Made by a program: the position numbers and the translations under genes. From Botryosphaeria dothidea (Eukaryota; Ascomycota; Dothideomycetes; Botryosphaeriales; Botryosphaeriaceae), in the NCBI GenBank assembly GCA_011503125.2, contig WWBZ02000049.1, positions 1 to 14,053 of the forward strand: a stretch of 14,053 bases of DNA, written 5' to 3'. Below, one piece after another: positions 1 to 9,670 of this stretch (the first letter of the stretch is position 1; every line of letters starts with the position of its first letter). The notes beneath the pieces are model-generated. The model was not told the DNA's origin, did not search any database, and saw nothing but the letters and a program-made list of their open reading frames with translations.

Positions 1-514
1 GAACGCCGATTCATGGCCTTGAGCAGTAAGCCGTTGAAATCATTAACATCTAATCCATGTGATAATCAAGACCCACTCCAGACGAGAGGCTAGAATGCGT
101 CTCGAACGCGATACCAAGATCCCAACAGTCATCCGGAGAACACCGTCGGCTTATTATGAAAACTTCCCAACGTAACCCTCCGAGTCTTAGCACCCAGACT
201 GCCAAGCGAACCGCTTATGACCAGAATAGACTACTGTATGTAGACAAAAGCGGCATTTCTGGACCCCTGGAGGTGTTCGAAGGGTGTATCATGATTGCAA
301 TGGGCTTCACTTCTTGGTATTATCTCTTAACCGTGAGCGCTCCGTCTTGCATTGGAAGCTGCCTGTTCTCCCTATTCTTTTTTCTCTCTCAAATCCACAA
401 AATGTTGTTCACATCAAGACACTCCTCTGCTTGGCCAGCAAGTTCTCAAAAACCACCAATAACCACATACATGGCCTGAACGCCGGGGGTGCTGTAAACG
501 TTGCCGGTATTCAG
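1..514. other. Upstream region of the GGPP synthase, no convincing gene
   Basis: Two overlapping plus-strand open frames run through here (156-479 from an ATG, and one from a GTG at 284 that continues into the synthase exon), but neither shows a recognisable domain. I searched the translations for a terpene-cyclase domain, as found N-terminal to prenyltransferases in fused fungal diterpene synthases, and saw none. A GTATGT donor-like site lies near 237 and a TTCAG acceptor-like site just before 515, so a short extra 5' exon cannot be excluded. A non-conserved N-terminal extension of some 50 residues is usual in cluster-type GGPP synthases. Confidence 0.5.
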
Positions 515-1628
515 ATGGATGGTGTCAATAGCACCAAGCCGCCATCATGTACGAATGAGGAAGAAGTAAGGCCAAGCTTTCTCGTTCCTATTTCCTCGGT
601 CGAACATCGTTCTTCTAACATGAGTAATGTTCACAGATTATTCGCGCTCCGCTGGACTACCTTCTACGGGCTTCAGGCAAGGGCGTCAGGGATAAAATGA
701 TGAACGCTTTCAACGAGTGGCTTCAGATCCCCGAAGAGAAACTAGAAGTTATCAAGCGTGTTGTGGGGCTACTGCACACTGCTTCGCTCTTGTACGTCCG
801 GGTTCGACAGGTATCCTTTACGCACTTGCTGATCAAATATTCAGGATCGATGACATCCAAGATTCATCTAAACTTCGCCGTGGCATTCCGGTGGCACACA
901 GCATCTTCGGAATCGCTCAGACCATCAACTCGGCCAACTACGCTTTTTACATGGCGCAGCAGGAGCTTCCCAAGTTGGAAGACCCGCGCGCGTTTGAGAT
1001 ATTCACCGAGGAGCTGCTGAATTTGCACCGCGGTCAGGGCATGGATCTCTACTGGAGAGATGCTCTGGTCTGCCCGACGGAGGAGGAGTATCTCATCATG
1101 GTGTCGAATAAGACCGGTGGCTTATTCAGGCTAGCCGTCAGGTTGATGCAAATGGCGAGCGAAAGCGACGTGTGAGTGATGTCCCTCAGTCCTCCTCCTT
1201 TGCAGAAGAACAACGGTAGAAGACCAAAACTGACCGCTGATGGTCAGAGACTACGTTTCCCCTCGTCAACGTTCTGGGGAAGATTTTCCAGATCCGCGAC
1301 GACTACCTCAACCTCCAGAGCGACGTCCTACGTCAAGAACAAAGGCTTCGGCGAAGACCTCACCGAGGGCAAATTCTCGTTCCCCATCATCCACAGCATC
1401 CGTTCCAATCCGGCAAACATCCAGATACTGAACATCCTGAGGCAGCGGACGGAGGACGAGGACGTCAAACGGTTCGCGATCCAGTACATCGAGTCGACCG
1501 GCTCGTTCAGCTACTGCCGCGAGAGGCTCGCAGACCTAACGGCCGAGGCGCGGGAGATCGTGCAGGGGATGGGCGGCAAGACCAAGCACGTCGACAAGCT
1601 CGTGGAGATGCTCGGACTGAAGATCTGA
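515..1628 (+). CDS. Geranylgeranyl diphosphate synthase, secondary-metabolism (indole-diterpene-like) type; frame broken by two 1-nt shifts
   Basis: A trans-prenyltransferase that condenses IPP with allylic diphosphates to C20 GGPP. Four exons are inferred: 515-565, 637-791, 845-1171 and 1248-1628. The introns 566-636 (GTAAGG...CACAG), 792-844 (GTACGT...TTCAG) and 1172-1247 (GTGAGT...GTCAG) all have good sites. Splicing intron 2 recreates the first aspartate-rich motif, DDIQD, right after HTASLL; LRRG follows. Other conserved blocks are [43 protein letters not shown] (second Asp-rich motif, 1292-1315) and [20 protein letters not shown]. The second Asp-rich motif is in a different frame from the exon before and after it: about one base is extra in the TTTCCCC run (1256-1262) and one at CC (1327-1328). 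With those allowed for, the length is about 303 residues, normal for the family. The start at 515 is the nearest in-frame ATG; the true N-terminus may be longer. The block wording is closer to cluster-encoded GGPP synthases than to the housekeeping enzyme, which is an inference from remembered family patterns. Confidence 0.88.
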
Positions 1629-1726
1629 TTTTGTTTTGCTGTACATACCATTTCCTACGGAATATCCATCTGTTCGTTTTCATCTATCTGCTATCGCAAG
1701 GGAATCCGTCTCACACACAATTGCAT

Positions 1727-3065
1727 CTAAGCACTCCTCTGCTTAAGCAGCCTCCTGACGTCCCTAACCAGCACCGAGACATCGCCGCTCTCGTTCCCCC
1801 ATCCGCCCATCGCGTCCATCTCCTCCTGCATCTGCACCGCGTGCATCAGCGCCGGCGTGATCAGCCCCACGGCCGCGCAGTCCGCCCGCGCCCGCTGCAG
1901 CCGCTCCAGCAGGTGCGTGGTGACCTGCACCACCAGCGCGGTCTCCAGCTCGCGCCCCATCAGCGCCTGGAACGATCCCAGCTCGAGGTGCGGGAAGAGG
2001 CGGCCGTGCGTGGGCGCGGGCGCGTAGAGGAGGTGGTGTCGCAGGTGGCCGTAGAAGACGGCGTAGAGGCGCACGAGCGAGACGTGGCAGGAGAGGAGCA
2101 GGAGGATGACGGAGACGTGTGGTTTGGGTGTTGGAGCCATGCAGCTCGTGAACATGGGCCAGCTGTTCGGCGTTGCGGCGGTGGTCGGGGCGTGGTCGCT
2201 GTGCTGCCCTGGGATGGGCTGTTGTTGGGGGTGGAGAAGAAGTCAGGCCATGGTGGGCTGTCTATACTGCTGTTCGATGATATGTTGTCGGCCGCGTCTA
2301 CGCAATAGTCGTTCAGTGTGGAGGGTGCAGGGTTGTTGCGAGATGTTTCGGCTAGCAGTGTGTCGGCGATGTGGACAAGCTTCTGTGTGCTGTCGAGCAT
2401 GCTTTGGACGGGGTACCCTTGGAGACGAGAGATGGTGACTTGCGGATCCATTGGATTGTCGAGTCTCCCTCTTTCTGCGGTCTTCAGCTGGCTGTGTAAA
2501 GCCAGACTGAGAGACGCGAGCTCCCCGACGTGATCCTCCGAGCCTCTCGTAGATGGTATTCTGTCTGCAACACCTTTTGAAGAAGTATCGGGAAAATCCG
2601 AGAAACCACCGAGGCATGTCGAGTTGTTGTTGTTGATAAGGTCGAGTGAGGTAGAGGTGTTGAGAAGTGCCATAAAGTTGAACCCATCGGTGTCGTCCAT
2701 GGTAAAGTCCCCGATCGTGGTTATCTGCGGGAACCCTTGGTTTGTCGTTGTTGCAAATGGCTGTTGGAACTCAATTGCTGGGTGCGAGGGTGTCTGTGAC
2801 CGAGGACGTTTCTGGCCGGTGTGTGTTTCTCTCGACTGTCGAAGGGGTGGCCGCCGATACGGCCTGAAGGGCTGTATACACACTCGCCTGCAAGGCGCAC
2901 GCAACGGTCGCAATCCTGGCCATGTGGGTTGAGAGTGCGCAAACACCGTAGTTTCTGGGAATGGCAGCGATCGCATGCCATGCGGCGGCGCCGCGGTGCC
3001 GCTGCAGTAGGAGCTGGCAGAGAGAACGAATCAGGGGACGACATGGCTTGGGCTTGTATTTGCAT
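1727..3065 (-). CDS. AflR-like Zn2Cys6 transcription factor, likely cluster regulator
   Basis: A nuclear DNA-binding regulator. The first exon, starting at ATG 3065 (a second Met lies at 3044), has a basic stretch PRRRRMACDRCHSQKLRC and six cysteines spaced C-x2-C-x6-C-x10-C-x2-C-x6-C, followed by YSPSGRIG, the arrangement of AflR-type regulators. The middle part (about 2760-2270) holds a basic QKRPRSQ segment and a Ser/Thr/Asn-rich linker. The C-terminal part (2208-1727) reads VSVILLLLSCHVSLVRLYAV and later VVQVTTHLLERLQRA, typical of the AflR-family C-terminal domain. Two frame changes are needed. One near 2851-2857 has no convincing intron and looks like a 1-nt loss in GGCGG. The other is best explained by an intron 2267-2209 (GTATAG...CCCAG, CTGAC branch site, 59 nt); an alternative is 2301-2219. 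Length is about 440 residues. It converges on the GGPP synthase with a 98-bp gap, which suggests but does not prove a pathway-specific role. Confidence 0.85.
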
Positions 3066-4063
3066 TCAGCTGCAGACTTATTCTGAAAGATGTTATATGC
3101 GGTAGAAGTCTCCTAAATCTTCCGTCTGACAGGCAGCATTCGTGAGGCGGTGCCATTCACCTCTGTCACCATAATTGAGCATAGGTATGTACAGCCGCTT
3201 GGCGAAGGCATGCGCTGACCGTAATAGCCACAGAGGGTCCCAGCGTGATGGAAAGGTACGTGTCGTGCCCCACAGCGTTGTGCTTTGGGCAAAGGCTGGC
3301 GATAAGATCCTGCAGGATCGCAGGCGAAAAGCCGGGGCTGTTGGTGCCTGAGACCTCCCTATTCCCCAGCATTTTGGTCGTACGACCGTCGCGCAATGCG
3401 AATCGGATCGAGACTGAGGCATTCAAGCAGATCTATTGACCGATGTGGGGGCTTCAGGTCTCTGGGTTCAACCAACAAAGGTTCTGCCTGTTTAATTCTG
3501 CATGTTAGTAATCCTGGTCTGCAAGAGGACTGCCGAAGGGAGATGAGGGATCACCCTTGTATTTTTGGACTTTGACCGTGCGCCCCAGATTGCGGCCCTC
3601 AATGTCTCGTGGGGTTGTAGCCTGTTTACACTCAGCAAGACAACCCTCATATACAAATTTCGCGTTGTGATAATTTTGACAAGATCAAGTCTGGCCCCCA
3701 ACTACGCGGCCCGTCGATGAAATGCTTTGGCTAGGTGTCGTCGACTTGAGGAGGTGACGAGATACACGTGACTGGCACTGCGTGTGTGAAGCCGTGTTAC
3801 CAGCGAGGTACCGGTTATGGTGTGAAGTCGACCACGAAGGTCAGAGCTATCCAAGGAGTGTGGTTTATATACATGATGAAGGCCTACACAATCTGGTGTT
3901 GCCGTTGCGAGCCCAGCTCGTAAGCGCTCTTGGTAAGCCGGCGTGAGCCCTGTTCTAAGAGGCTCGTGGTGGGTCTCGTCTGCGTAGTATAAGAGTACCG
4001 TGCCATTGAACGTGCATGTCTCGCTTCTCGTGGGAATCTTGAGGACGTCCTTTTCCGTCTTTT
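3066..4063. other. Gene-poor interval upstream of the Zn2Cys6 regulator
   Basis: This holds the promoter side of the regulator and the 3' flank of the NLR locus. A minus-strand open frame at 3426-3166 starts only at a TTG and resembles no family I know. A second open minus frame runs from about 4150 to 3700 without any ATG and overlaps the NLR stop. I see no TATA box or binding-site array that I would defend, and no repeat. Confidence 0.4.
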
Positions 4064-7000
4064 CTATCCTCGCTGCGGAGGCTGTGCAGTAACAATCAGT
4101 TGACAGAGCTCCTTCAATATTCGCTCTTCGTTCTCGGGAATGCCGGTTTGGCTTTTAGATACGGCTGACCATTTGCTGCAATTCCAAGCACGCTGTTGAC
4201 ATCTGCCCCACCAGCAACGAGAGTGCGGATCATCTCAATTTCGGAGTAATTGACAGCAGTGCTGAGCGGCGAAGTGCCGTTGACGGTCACCGCGTTCGGG
4301 TCAACCATGCCCGTCTTCAGGAGCAGCTCTACAGGCCTCAAAGCCTTGACGGTGTTGCAAGACCAGTGTATGGAGGGGCGTGTCGTAGTCATCTTTCAGG
4401 TCAACTCCCTCTGGATAATACTGGAGGAGTATTTGAAAGACTTCAGGTTTTCCGAATCTCGCAGCGGCGTGGAATACAGTTTCGTTACTCGGGCCTCGGT
4501 GGAACAAATGCTTTTCGATACCGTCCTGTTGACAGAGGAAGTGGATGATGTCTGCATGTCCCCACCATACCGCCTCCCCTACCGATTGGTGCTTTCCTTC
4601 TCTGTCGCGGTCCTCCAATATGGCCTGTCTCAGTTTGGGAATCTTGGCACCTACCTCAAAGAGCTTCCTGATCATCGGCAAGCAGCCTTTATGGGCAGCA
4701 AGACAGAGGATTTCTGGGCCCCATTCGATGACTTGGTCCAGCATGCGGTTGATAAGCATTTCGAAAAAGGGATCCCAACGGTCCTTGTCAGAAGCCTTGA
4801 GATCGCGCCATCGAGTCAAGACTTGATAGAAGAAATCCCAATTGTGTAAGGTGGTGCCAGTCCTTTCAAAAATACCCCTGACAATGGACACTTGCCCATT
4901 TTGGAGCGCCCAGTCGTTGCAGTCCAGGCAGAATCGGAGGTGAAGTCGGTAGTTTTGACGCTATAATTCTCCAGTAGCTGAATTGCCGTAGATTCACGCC
5001 CAAAATAAGCGGCTATGACCAACGGTCCAAGGCCTCAAACGGAGGTAGATATTGCTCTTCAGAATAAGAGCAAGATGGCCTCCGATATTGCTCCGACCAA
5101 TTACGGAGCAGCGTTGAACCGGCGGAGGCTAGGGCCATAAGATCCTGAGGTTCTGGGGAAGTGTCGTCAGAGGAATTCCTCACATGATGCGGCCAGTAGC
5201 ATGCGGCGTACGTGAAGAAGTCTCCGAATCCTTCCGTAGAAGGCTCGAAATCTCTGACATGCTGCGCTCGGATCGGGCTACTAGGGTGATAAGTTTTGCC
5301 AGGGGCCTCGTCCTCATCATCAAACAAAGAGAAGGCGGAAAACATCTGGTCACCCTCACCCGTTTCGAGCCCTCCCTTTGGGGAAGAGTTTCCTTCTCTC
5401 CAAGTTCCGAAAGCCGCAAGTATTGAATGCAGCGCGTTGAAAGAATGTCATGCATTCGCCGAACATGACCTGTATTGGCAGCGCGGTTGGGAACCTTCCA
5501 GTCTGAGGTCCAAGTTCTTGGAGGTTTCTGCAAAATGAGTTCCTTGAGAGAGTGATGAACAAGTCTAATAATGGAGTTCGCTGATACCTCAGTCCCTGAG
5601 AATGGGCGCGTGAGATCCAGGACCATCTGATGGTCGACATACGCCTCCAGCTGGGATAACCTTGTGAATTTTTCTCCGTTCGCGTCGAGAGCTATGGCTG
5701 TGGAAAGCTCCCGCAACGTCAAAGGCCGACGTGCCACTGCCAGTATTTCTAGGGCCTGCTCAATGATCCGTTGGTTCGTGGCCTCCCGTTCCACGATCTG
5801 ATCGAATATTTTCCCATAGACTTCGGGACAGCTTAGACGGAACAGTTTGGAGAGCCTTCAACATGGTTTCCGGGTTCGTCATGTGTCTATTGCGCAGATA
5901 CTCTAAGACCATCTTGATCCAAATTGCGGAGCCATTGGCGTTTCAGAGACCTTTTCAACCACGGTTTGTCGGACCTCCTCATTGTGCCTACCCTTTGGCA
6001 GGTAACGGTCGACGAGATGGGTGGCAATAAGGTGGTCTTCCTCTTTGGATGGTTGCAGTTGAAGGTGAACGGTTTCTTCCGGCATCATCCATTTAATGTC
6101 GTCATTGTATCGCGAAGACAGAAATACCTTGAAACGAGACTGCTTTTCGGATAGTATTCGGCAATCTTCAAGAATATCTCTCCAGGAATCCTGTTCACAT
6201 TCGTCGATCGCGTCTATGACTACGAACAGCCATTGCTCCAGGGAACAGACCAGATCAATGAAGAAGCGTCGTAATTCCTCGCGTGATTGGTGGGTTCCAT
6301 TGGCGTCGTTTTCGATTTGATGTCATTGAACCAAAATAAGAATTGTTCTTTCAGCTGCGGCCTGTAAGCGAGAAGTTGGGAAAGCAGACTACGGTATATA
6401 TTCGTAGCTTTGTTCCTTTCACCATCGTCGCTGCAGTAGTAGAAACAAAAAATGGCTTCACGGTAGCAGGTGGGTCCAAAACTTGACCGCAAAACGTCAA
6501 CGACATAGGCGGTGGTCATTGTCTTTCCACAGCCCACGTCTCCGACCATGAGAGGAAATTTGCGTTGGGCGGGGATTGCCGCCGCCAGCGACAGAAATTG
6601 GGGAGCTGATCCGAGCCATTGGCAAGTACCATCAGCGCGTTTTTCGAGCCTGTAAGAAAATCGTTTTCTTTTTCTCTACCGCAGTGGAGATGCTTCTGGA
6701 CTACGTGGGTCGTTAGTGAACGGGTCTGACACAAATTGATTCTAGTGGCCATACTGAACTCTTCGTCTTGTTTATTGCTTATCATCTGAACGAGCTGGCC
6801 CGTCTCAACAACCTTTCCATAAGTTTCGATATGGATAGACATCGATAGGTCATCCGTATGCCGTGGAAAAAGATGAGATTATGCCAGAGAGACGCTGCCG
6901 GAACTGACTCTTGGCAAGAGCAACGAAGAAATTCGAGCTGTTCAGTATGTTATCTACTTCGAAGTAGAAGTCCAATAGGTCTCCATAAACAAGGATGAGT

Positions 7001-7729
7001 GCCTGTTAGACATGGTTATTATAGGTTCATAGAACAGGATTGATAGTCTGTGTAATATGATCTCACTCCTTGTCGACTGACCTTTTGGATCACTTGGATT
7101 GATCTTCCCATCTGGACAACTTGATCGCATCTGTCGATGGCCGGGATGCACTCAAGCAAAAAGACCTATTCGGTCACTCAGGTCTTCAGAAGCACCGCAT
7201 AATCCGATCGAGATCTGAAAAAAAGAAAAAAGTTAGCGAAGTCTTAGCTAATGTAATTTCCGATGCAATGCTTCTTTAGGGTATCGCGCCGCGGACGTGG
7301 GAATATGCAGCTCGGTGTGGTTTGCTCACAGCTGTCACTGATTTACGAGCCCGAAAGCCAGCGAGGCAGTGGGCTCGAGGGCTGCAAGAGGGCTTGTGAA
7401 TTCCATACAGAACTGGAGACCATTAAGAAGCGGGGCCATTTTCTGGAGGCCTTGTCGAAACCAAGATTCGCTGCGGTGCTTGTCATTTGCATGACTGAGC
7501 CAAACAAACAGATCTTGCGGGCTCTGGAGCTCATTCCTCTCAAGTGACTTCAGGCCTGCTTTTGTTCGATGCTGAGTTTTGAGCACGCCTGTTCAAATGC
7601 AGGACTGTGGATGCGTTCCGAGATAGCGGCGGTTCCCTTTGTGCGATCTCCGGCGGCATTTTCGTGACCGTTATCGGCAGAAGCGGAAGGGGTCTCACTG
7701 AGGACCGCGGTTTTCGAAGTTGTATGATG
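4064..7729 (-). pseudogene. NLR-like STAND protein: helical N-terminus, NACHT ATPase, winged helix, ankyrin repeats; frame broken about 12 times
   Basis: A probable intracellular sensor of the fungal NACHT-ankyrin class, families linked to non-self recognition and programmed cell death. Reading down the minus strand: a helical region (7729 to about 6660) with introns 7346-7215 (CTAAC then a long T-rich tract and CAG) and 7081-7003, both phase 0; GTCQWL at about 6620; Walker A GDVGCGKT at 6543-6520; Walker B VVIDAIDEC near 6226-6198; NGSAIWIKMVLEYL near 5930; winged-helix RRPLTLRELSTAIALD near 5730; and ankyrin-type repeats from about 5000 to 4200 (for example VELLLKTGMVDPNA and RTLVAGGADVN). 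The last frame ends at TAG 4066-4064. The coding sense jumps frame at 7560-7563, 7158-7162, 6867-6871, 6640-6644, 6309-6312, 5941-5943, 5825-5827, about 5370, about 5027, about 4926, 4375-4378 and 4172-4174. Nearly all are runs of one base, and I met no independent stop between them. It is either a decayed gene or an intact gene with consensus errors. Confidence 0.82.
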
Positions 7730-8222
7730 CTATTTCCGTCAGCCACATCCCCATAAAACAAAAAGACAGACGAGACCTACCACTCTCCCTACCTTCGGGG
7801 AGTAGTCCGTGTCGCTGCTCCAATGAAGGGAATATCAGGGCCTTGGGCTTGATAGTATAAACGGCGGAAATCTGGCAAACCTAGGAACGGAATCTTCTCT
7901 AGTCTCTTGCAGTTCTCGTCGCTCAGCAGTTTCTGAATCGCTTTGTCGGAAAGATTGACTTGAATAATCTTCCGAGACGGGACTGCAAGAAATTACCTCA
8001 GGTCAGCGAACACCATCTAGGCTACTAGGTTGAAGTTGGATACCTTCGACATCGACAATTTCTTCCGTTCCATGTCCGCAGCGCCGAGTTCCAACTGATG
8101 AGTAGTAAGACGAGGCGAGTAAACGAAATACGAAACTCGATCCCTTGAAGCCGGCTGGCCCGTTTATTTGTTTATGCAATTGAATGTACTACAGGACGCA
8201 AGTCCTGATATCGAAAGACCAT
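7730..8222 (-). CDS. Possible N-terminal exons of the NLR locus, unrecognised module
   Basis: I do not recognise this sequence. A minus-strand frame begins at ATG 8222 (MVFRYQDLRPVV) and, after one apparent 1-nt shift near the ATT at about 8180, continues through KGSSFVFRLLASSYYSS and CGHGTEEIVDVE. An intron follows at 8043-7983 (GTATCC...TTGCAG, CTGAC branch site, phase 1), and the next exon reads VPSRKIIQVNLSDKAIQ and RLEKIPFLGLPDFRRLYY. A second intron, 7792-7730 (GTAGGG...AATAG, CTGAC branch), would join it to the NLR helical region; this join needs one more frame shift near 7820, or else the frame stops at a TAG around 7790. It could therefore be the NLR's N-terminal effector module or a small separate gene. 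Good splice signals and steady coding sense are the support; the function is unknown. Confidence 0.42.
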
Positions 8223-8910
8223 TGGGTTAAAGCTTTGGGATGAAGATCAATGCGAGAAGCCGAGATGGCAGTAGAGGGGCGATGAGCAGAAACAGACCTT
8301 TAAGAAAAGCAGACTGACAGAGAATGTGAACATGAGACGCGTTGTAGCTGTCACTTGGGACTTGTGCTATTTTTGTAACCTGCGCCGCAGCGCTTAACGG
8401 GAATACCCAGGGGTGCAGAGGCGGTAAGTAAAGTCCGAGACAAGGGATTAGAACCCAAAAGGCGGGCGCATTGGAGCGGCGCTTCGAACGCGAAGATAGA
8501 CGCCAGTCATCGCCTGCCTCATTTGCGCGCGGCAACTATGTTCGGTACAGGATCGGGCGTGGCTGTGCTTAAAGACTGCCATGCAGAGGAGAAGATAAGG
8601 AAACGCTCGAGAAGGGTCTCGTCAAGACACCGGGAAACCACCATCGATAGAACTCCACCCAAGCACATTTGTTTGAGAATGGACCAATCGACAGAATGAC
8701 GTGGCAAGGAGTTGATTAGGCAGTAAACATGGCCCTTGCAACAACGAATTAGGGCGTCGGTCTAAGCGCTCTGGATTGTGGGGCCAGGCAATGAACTATT
8801 AATAGGGAGCTAATCGGTGAAAGTTAATCCGGACCTGGGCGAACCGAACGAAACCGGCCCGCCCCGCCATAGCAACTTTCCCCTTCAACTTTTTCGCAAA
8901 CTTTGGAGGT
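8223..8910. promoter_or_regulatory. Divergent intergenic region between the NLR locus and the methyltransferase
   Basis: About 690 bp without a supported gene. The end next to the methyltransferase is typical of a constitutive fungal promoter: a GC-rich stretch with CCGGCCCGCCCCGCC (8856-8870), then a pyrimidine-rich tract and GGAGGT just before the ATG at 8911. Minus-strand open frames at 8535-8227 and 8707-8519 lack a good start or family resemblance and I do not call them. TTCGAACGCGAA, an imperfect palindrome, occurs at about 8485. No binding site is claimed. Confidence 0.35.
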
Positions 8911-9670
8911 ATGAAGGACCCCGAAGAAGCTGAAGCGCTTGCTTCTCCCGACTATTGGGATGATCGTTATTCGAATCTGACGGCGAGCATCCGACACACG
9001 AGTGGTTCAGGTCGTACGAGGCACTCGAGCACTTCTTTGCGAGACATCTCTTCGAGCCCCGCAGCCCGGACAAGAAACCACGGATCCTGCATCTTGGGTC
9101 GGGGGACAGCGTATGCTTGTATGCCCCAACCCATTGATATATCTAAGGAACTGACTTAAGTCTCCTGCTCTACAGACCATTCCGTATGATCTCGCCGCCC
9201 GAGGATACAAGAATCAGCTCTGCGTCGATTTCTCCACCGTTGTCGTTAAACTCATGTCTGCCAGGTCCGGGCAAGAGAGTGGGATAGAATGGAAGTGGGC
9301 AGATGTGCGAAACATGAAGGATATTCCCAATGGTTCCATCGACGTGGCCTTTGATAAGGGAACGTTGGACGCCATGATATTTGGAAGTCCCTGGGATCCG
9401 CCTGACCACTGTCAAGGAGAATACAGGGCAATATATCAATGAGGTTTGAGGTTCTCTCGAAATCATGTGGCTTGGCTGACGTATTTCAAGGTCTTCCGGG
9501 TGCTCAGATACGATGGGGTATTCCTCTATATCACGTTCAGGCAACCCCATTTCATGAGACCCATACTGAATCGGGACGACATTTGGGATCTCCAGATGGA
9601 GTTTCTTTCGGACGGTAAAAGTTCGTTCGATTATCACGGCTTTATATTGAAGAAGAAACAGAACGTTTAA
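8911..9670 (+). CDS. SAM-dependent methyltransferase, METTL13/EEF1AKMT4-like
   Basis: A class I methyltransferase of the family whose members methylate lysines or the N-terminus of elongation factor eEF1A; the substrate here is an inference from family. It starts MKDPEEAEALASPDYWDDRY, followed by HEWFRSYEALEHFF. Motif I is ILHLGSGDS, split by intron 9111-9175 (GTATGC...CTACAG, CTGAC branch, phase 0), after which TIPYDLAARGY, VDFSTVVVKLM and the family signature FDKGTLDAM follow. The last exon (9491-9670) has VLRYDGVFLYITFRQPHF and ends FDYHGFILKKKQNV. A second intron of 47 nt is inferred at 9444-9490 (weak GTTTGA donor, CTGAC branch). Two opposite 1-nt shifts interrupt the frame: a missing base near 8973-8976 and an extra one at CC 9406-9407. 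The exons sum to 648 nt, exactly 216 codons with the stop, so the shifts cancel. About 215 residues is normal for the family. Confidence 0.85.

Noticed and set aside
1..514. Possible terpene cyclase domain fused in front of the GGPP synthase
   Set aside because: No terpene-cyclase-like DDxxD/NSE-containing stretch is readable in any plus frame, and only about 500 bases are available.
1631..2308. Long plus-strand open frame of 225 codons from 1631
   Set aside because: It is the GC-rich antisense of the Zn2Cys6 regulator's C-terminal half and has Arg/His-rich, low-complexity translation without family resemblance.
2832..2842. TCGACTGTCGA, an AflR-type TCG-N5-CGA site
   Set aside because: It lies inside the regulator's own coding sequence and no such site is found upstream of the GGPP synthase, so chance is the simpler explanation.
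3166..3426. Minus-strand open frame of 86 codons
   Set aside because: It starts at a TTG, matches no family I know and is followed by no splice-supported continuation.
4250..4849. Plus-strand open frame of 199 codons
   Set aside because: It is the antisense of the ankyrin repeats, whose minus-strand reading gives recognisable repeats.
8430..8470. tRNA-like T-arm on the minus strand (GGGTTCTAATCCC)
   Set aside because: The loop has T where a purine is required, the outer stem does not pair, and no matching acceptor or anticodon arm is found nearby.
8227..8535. Minus-strand frame with two hydrophobic stretches, possibly a small membrane protein
   Set aside because: It starts with TTG, ends right at the putative start of the NLR locus and has no supporting context.
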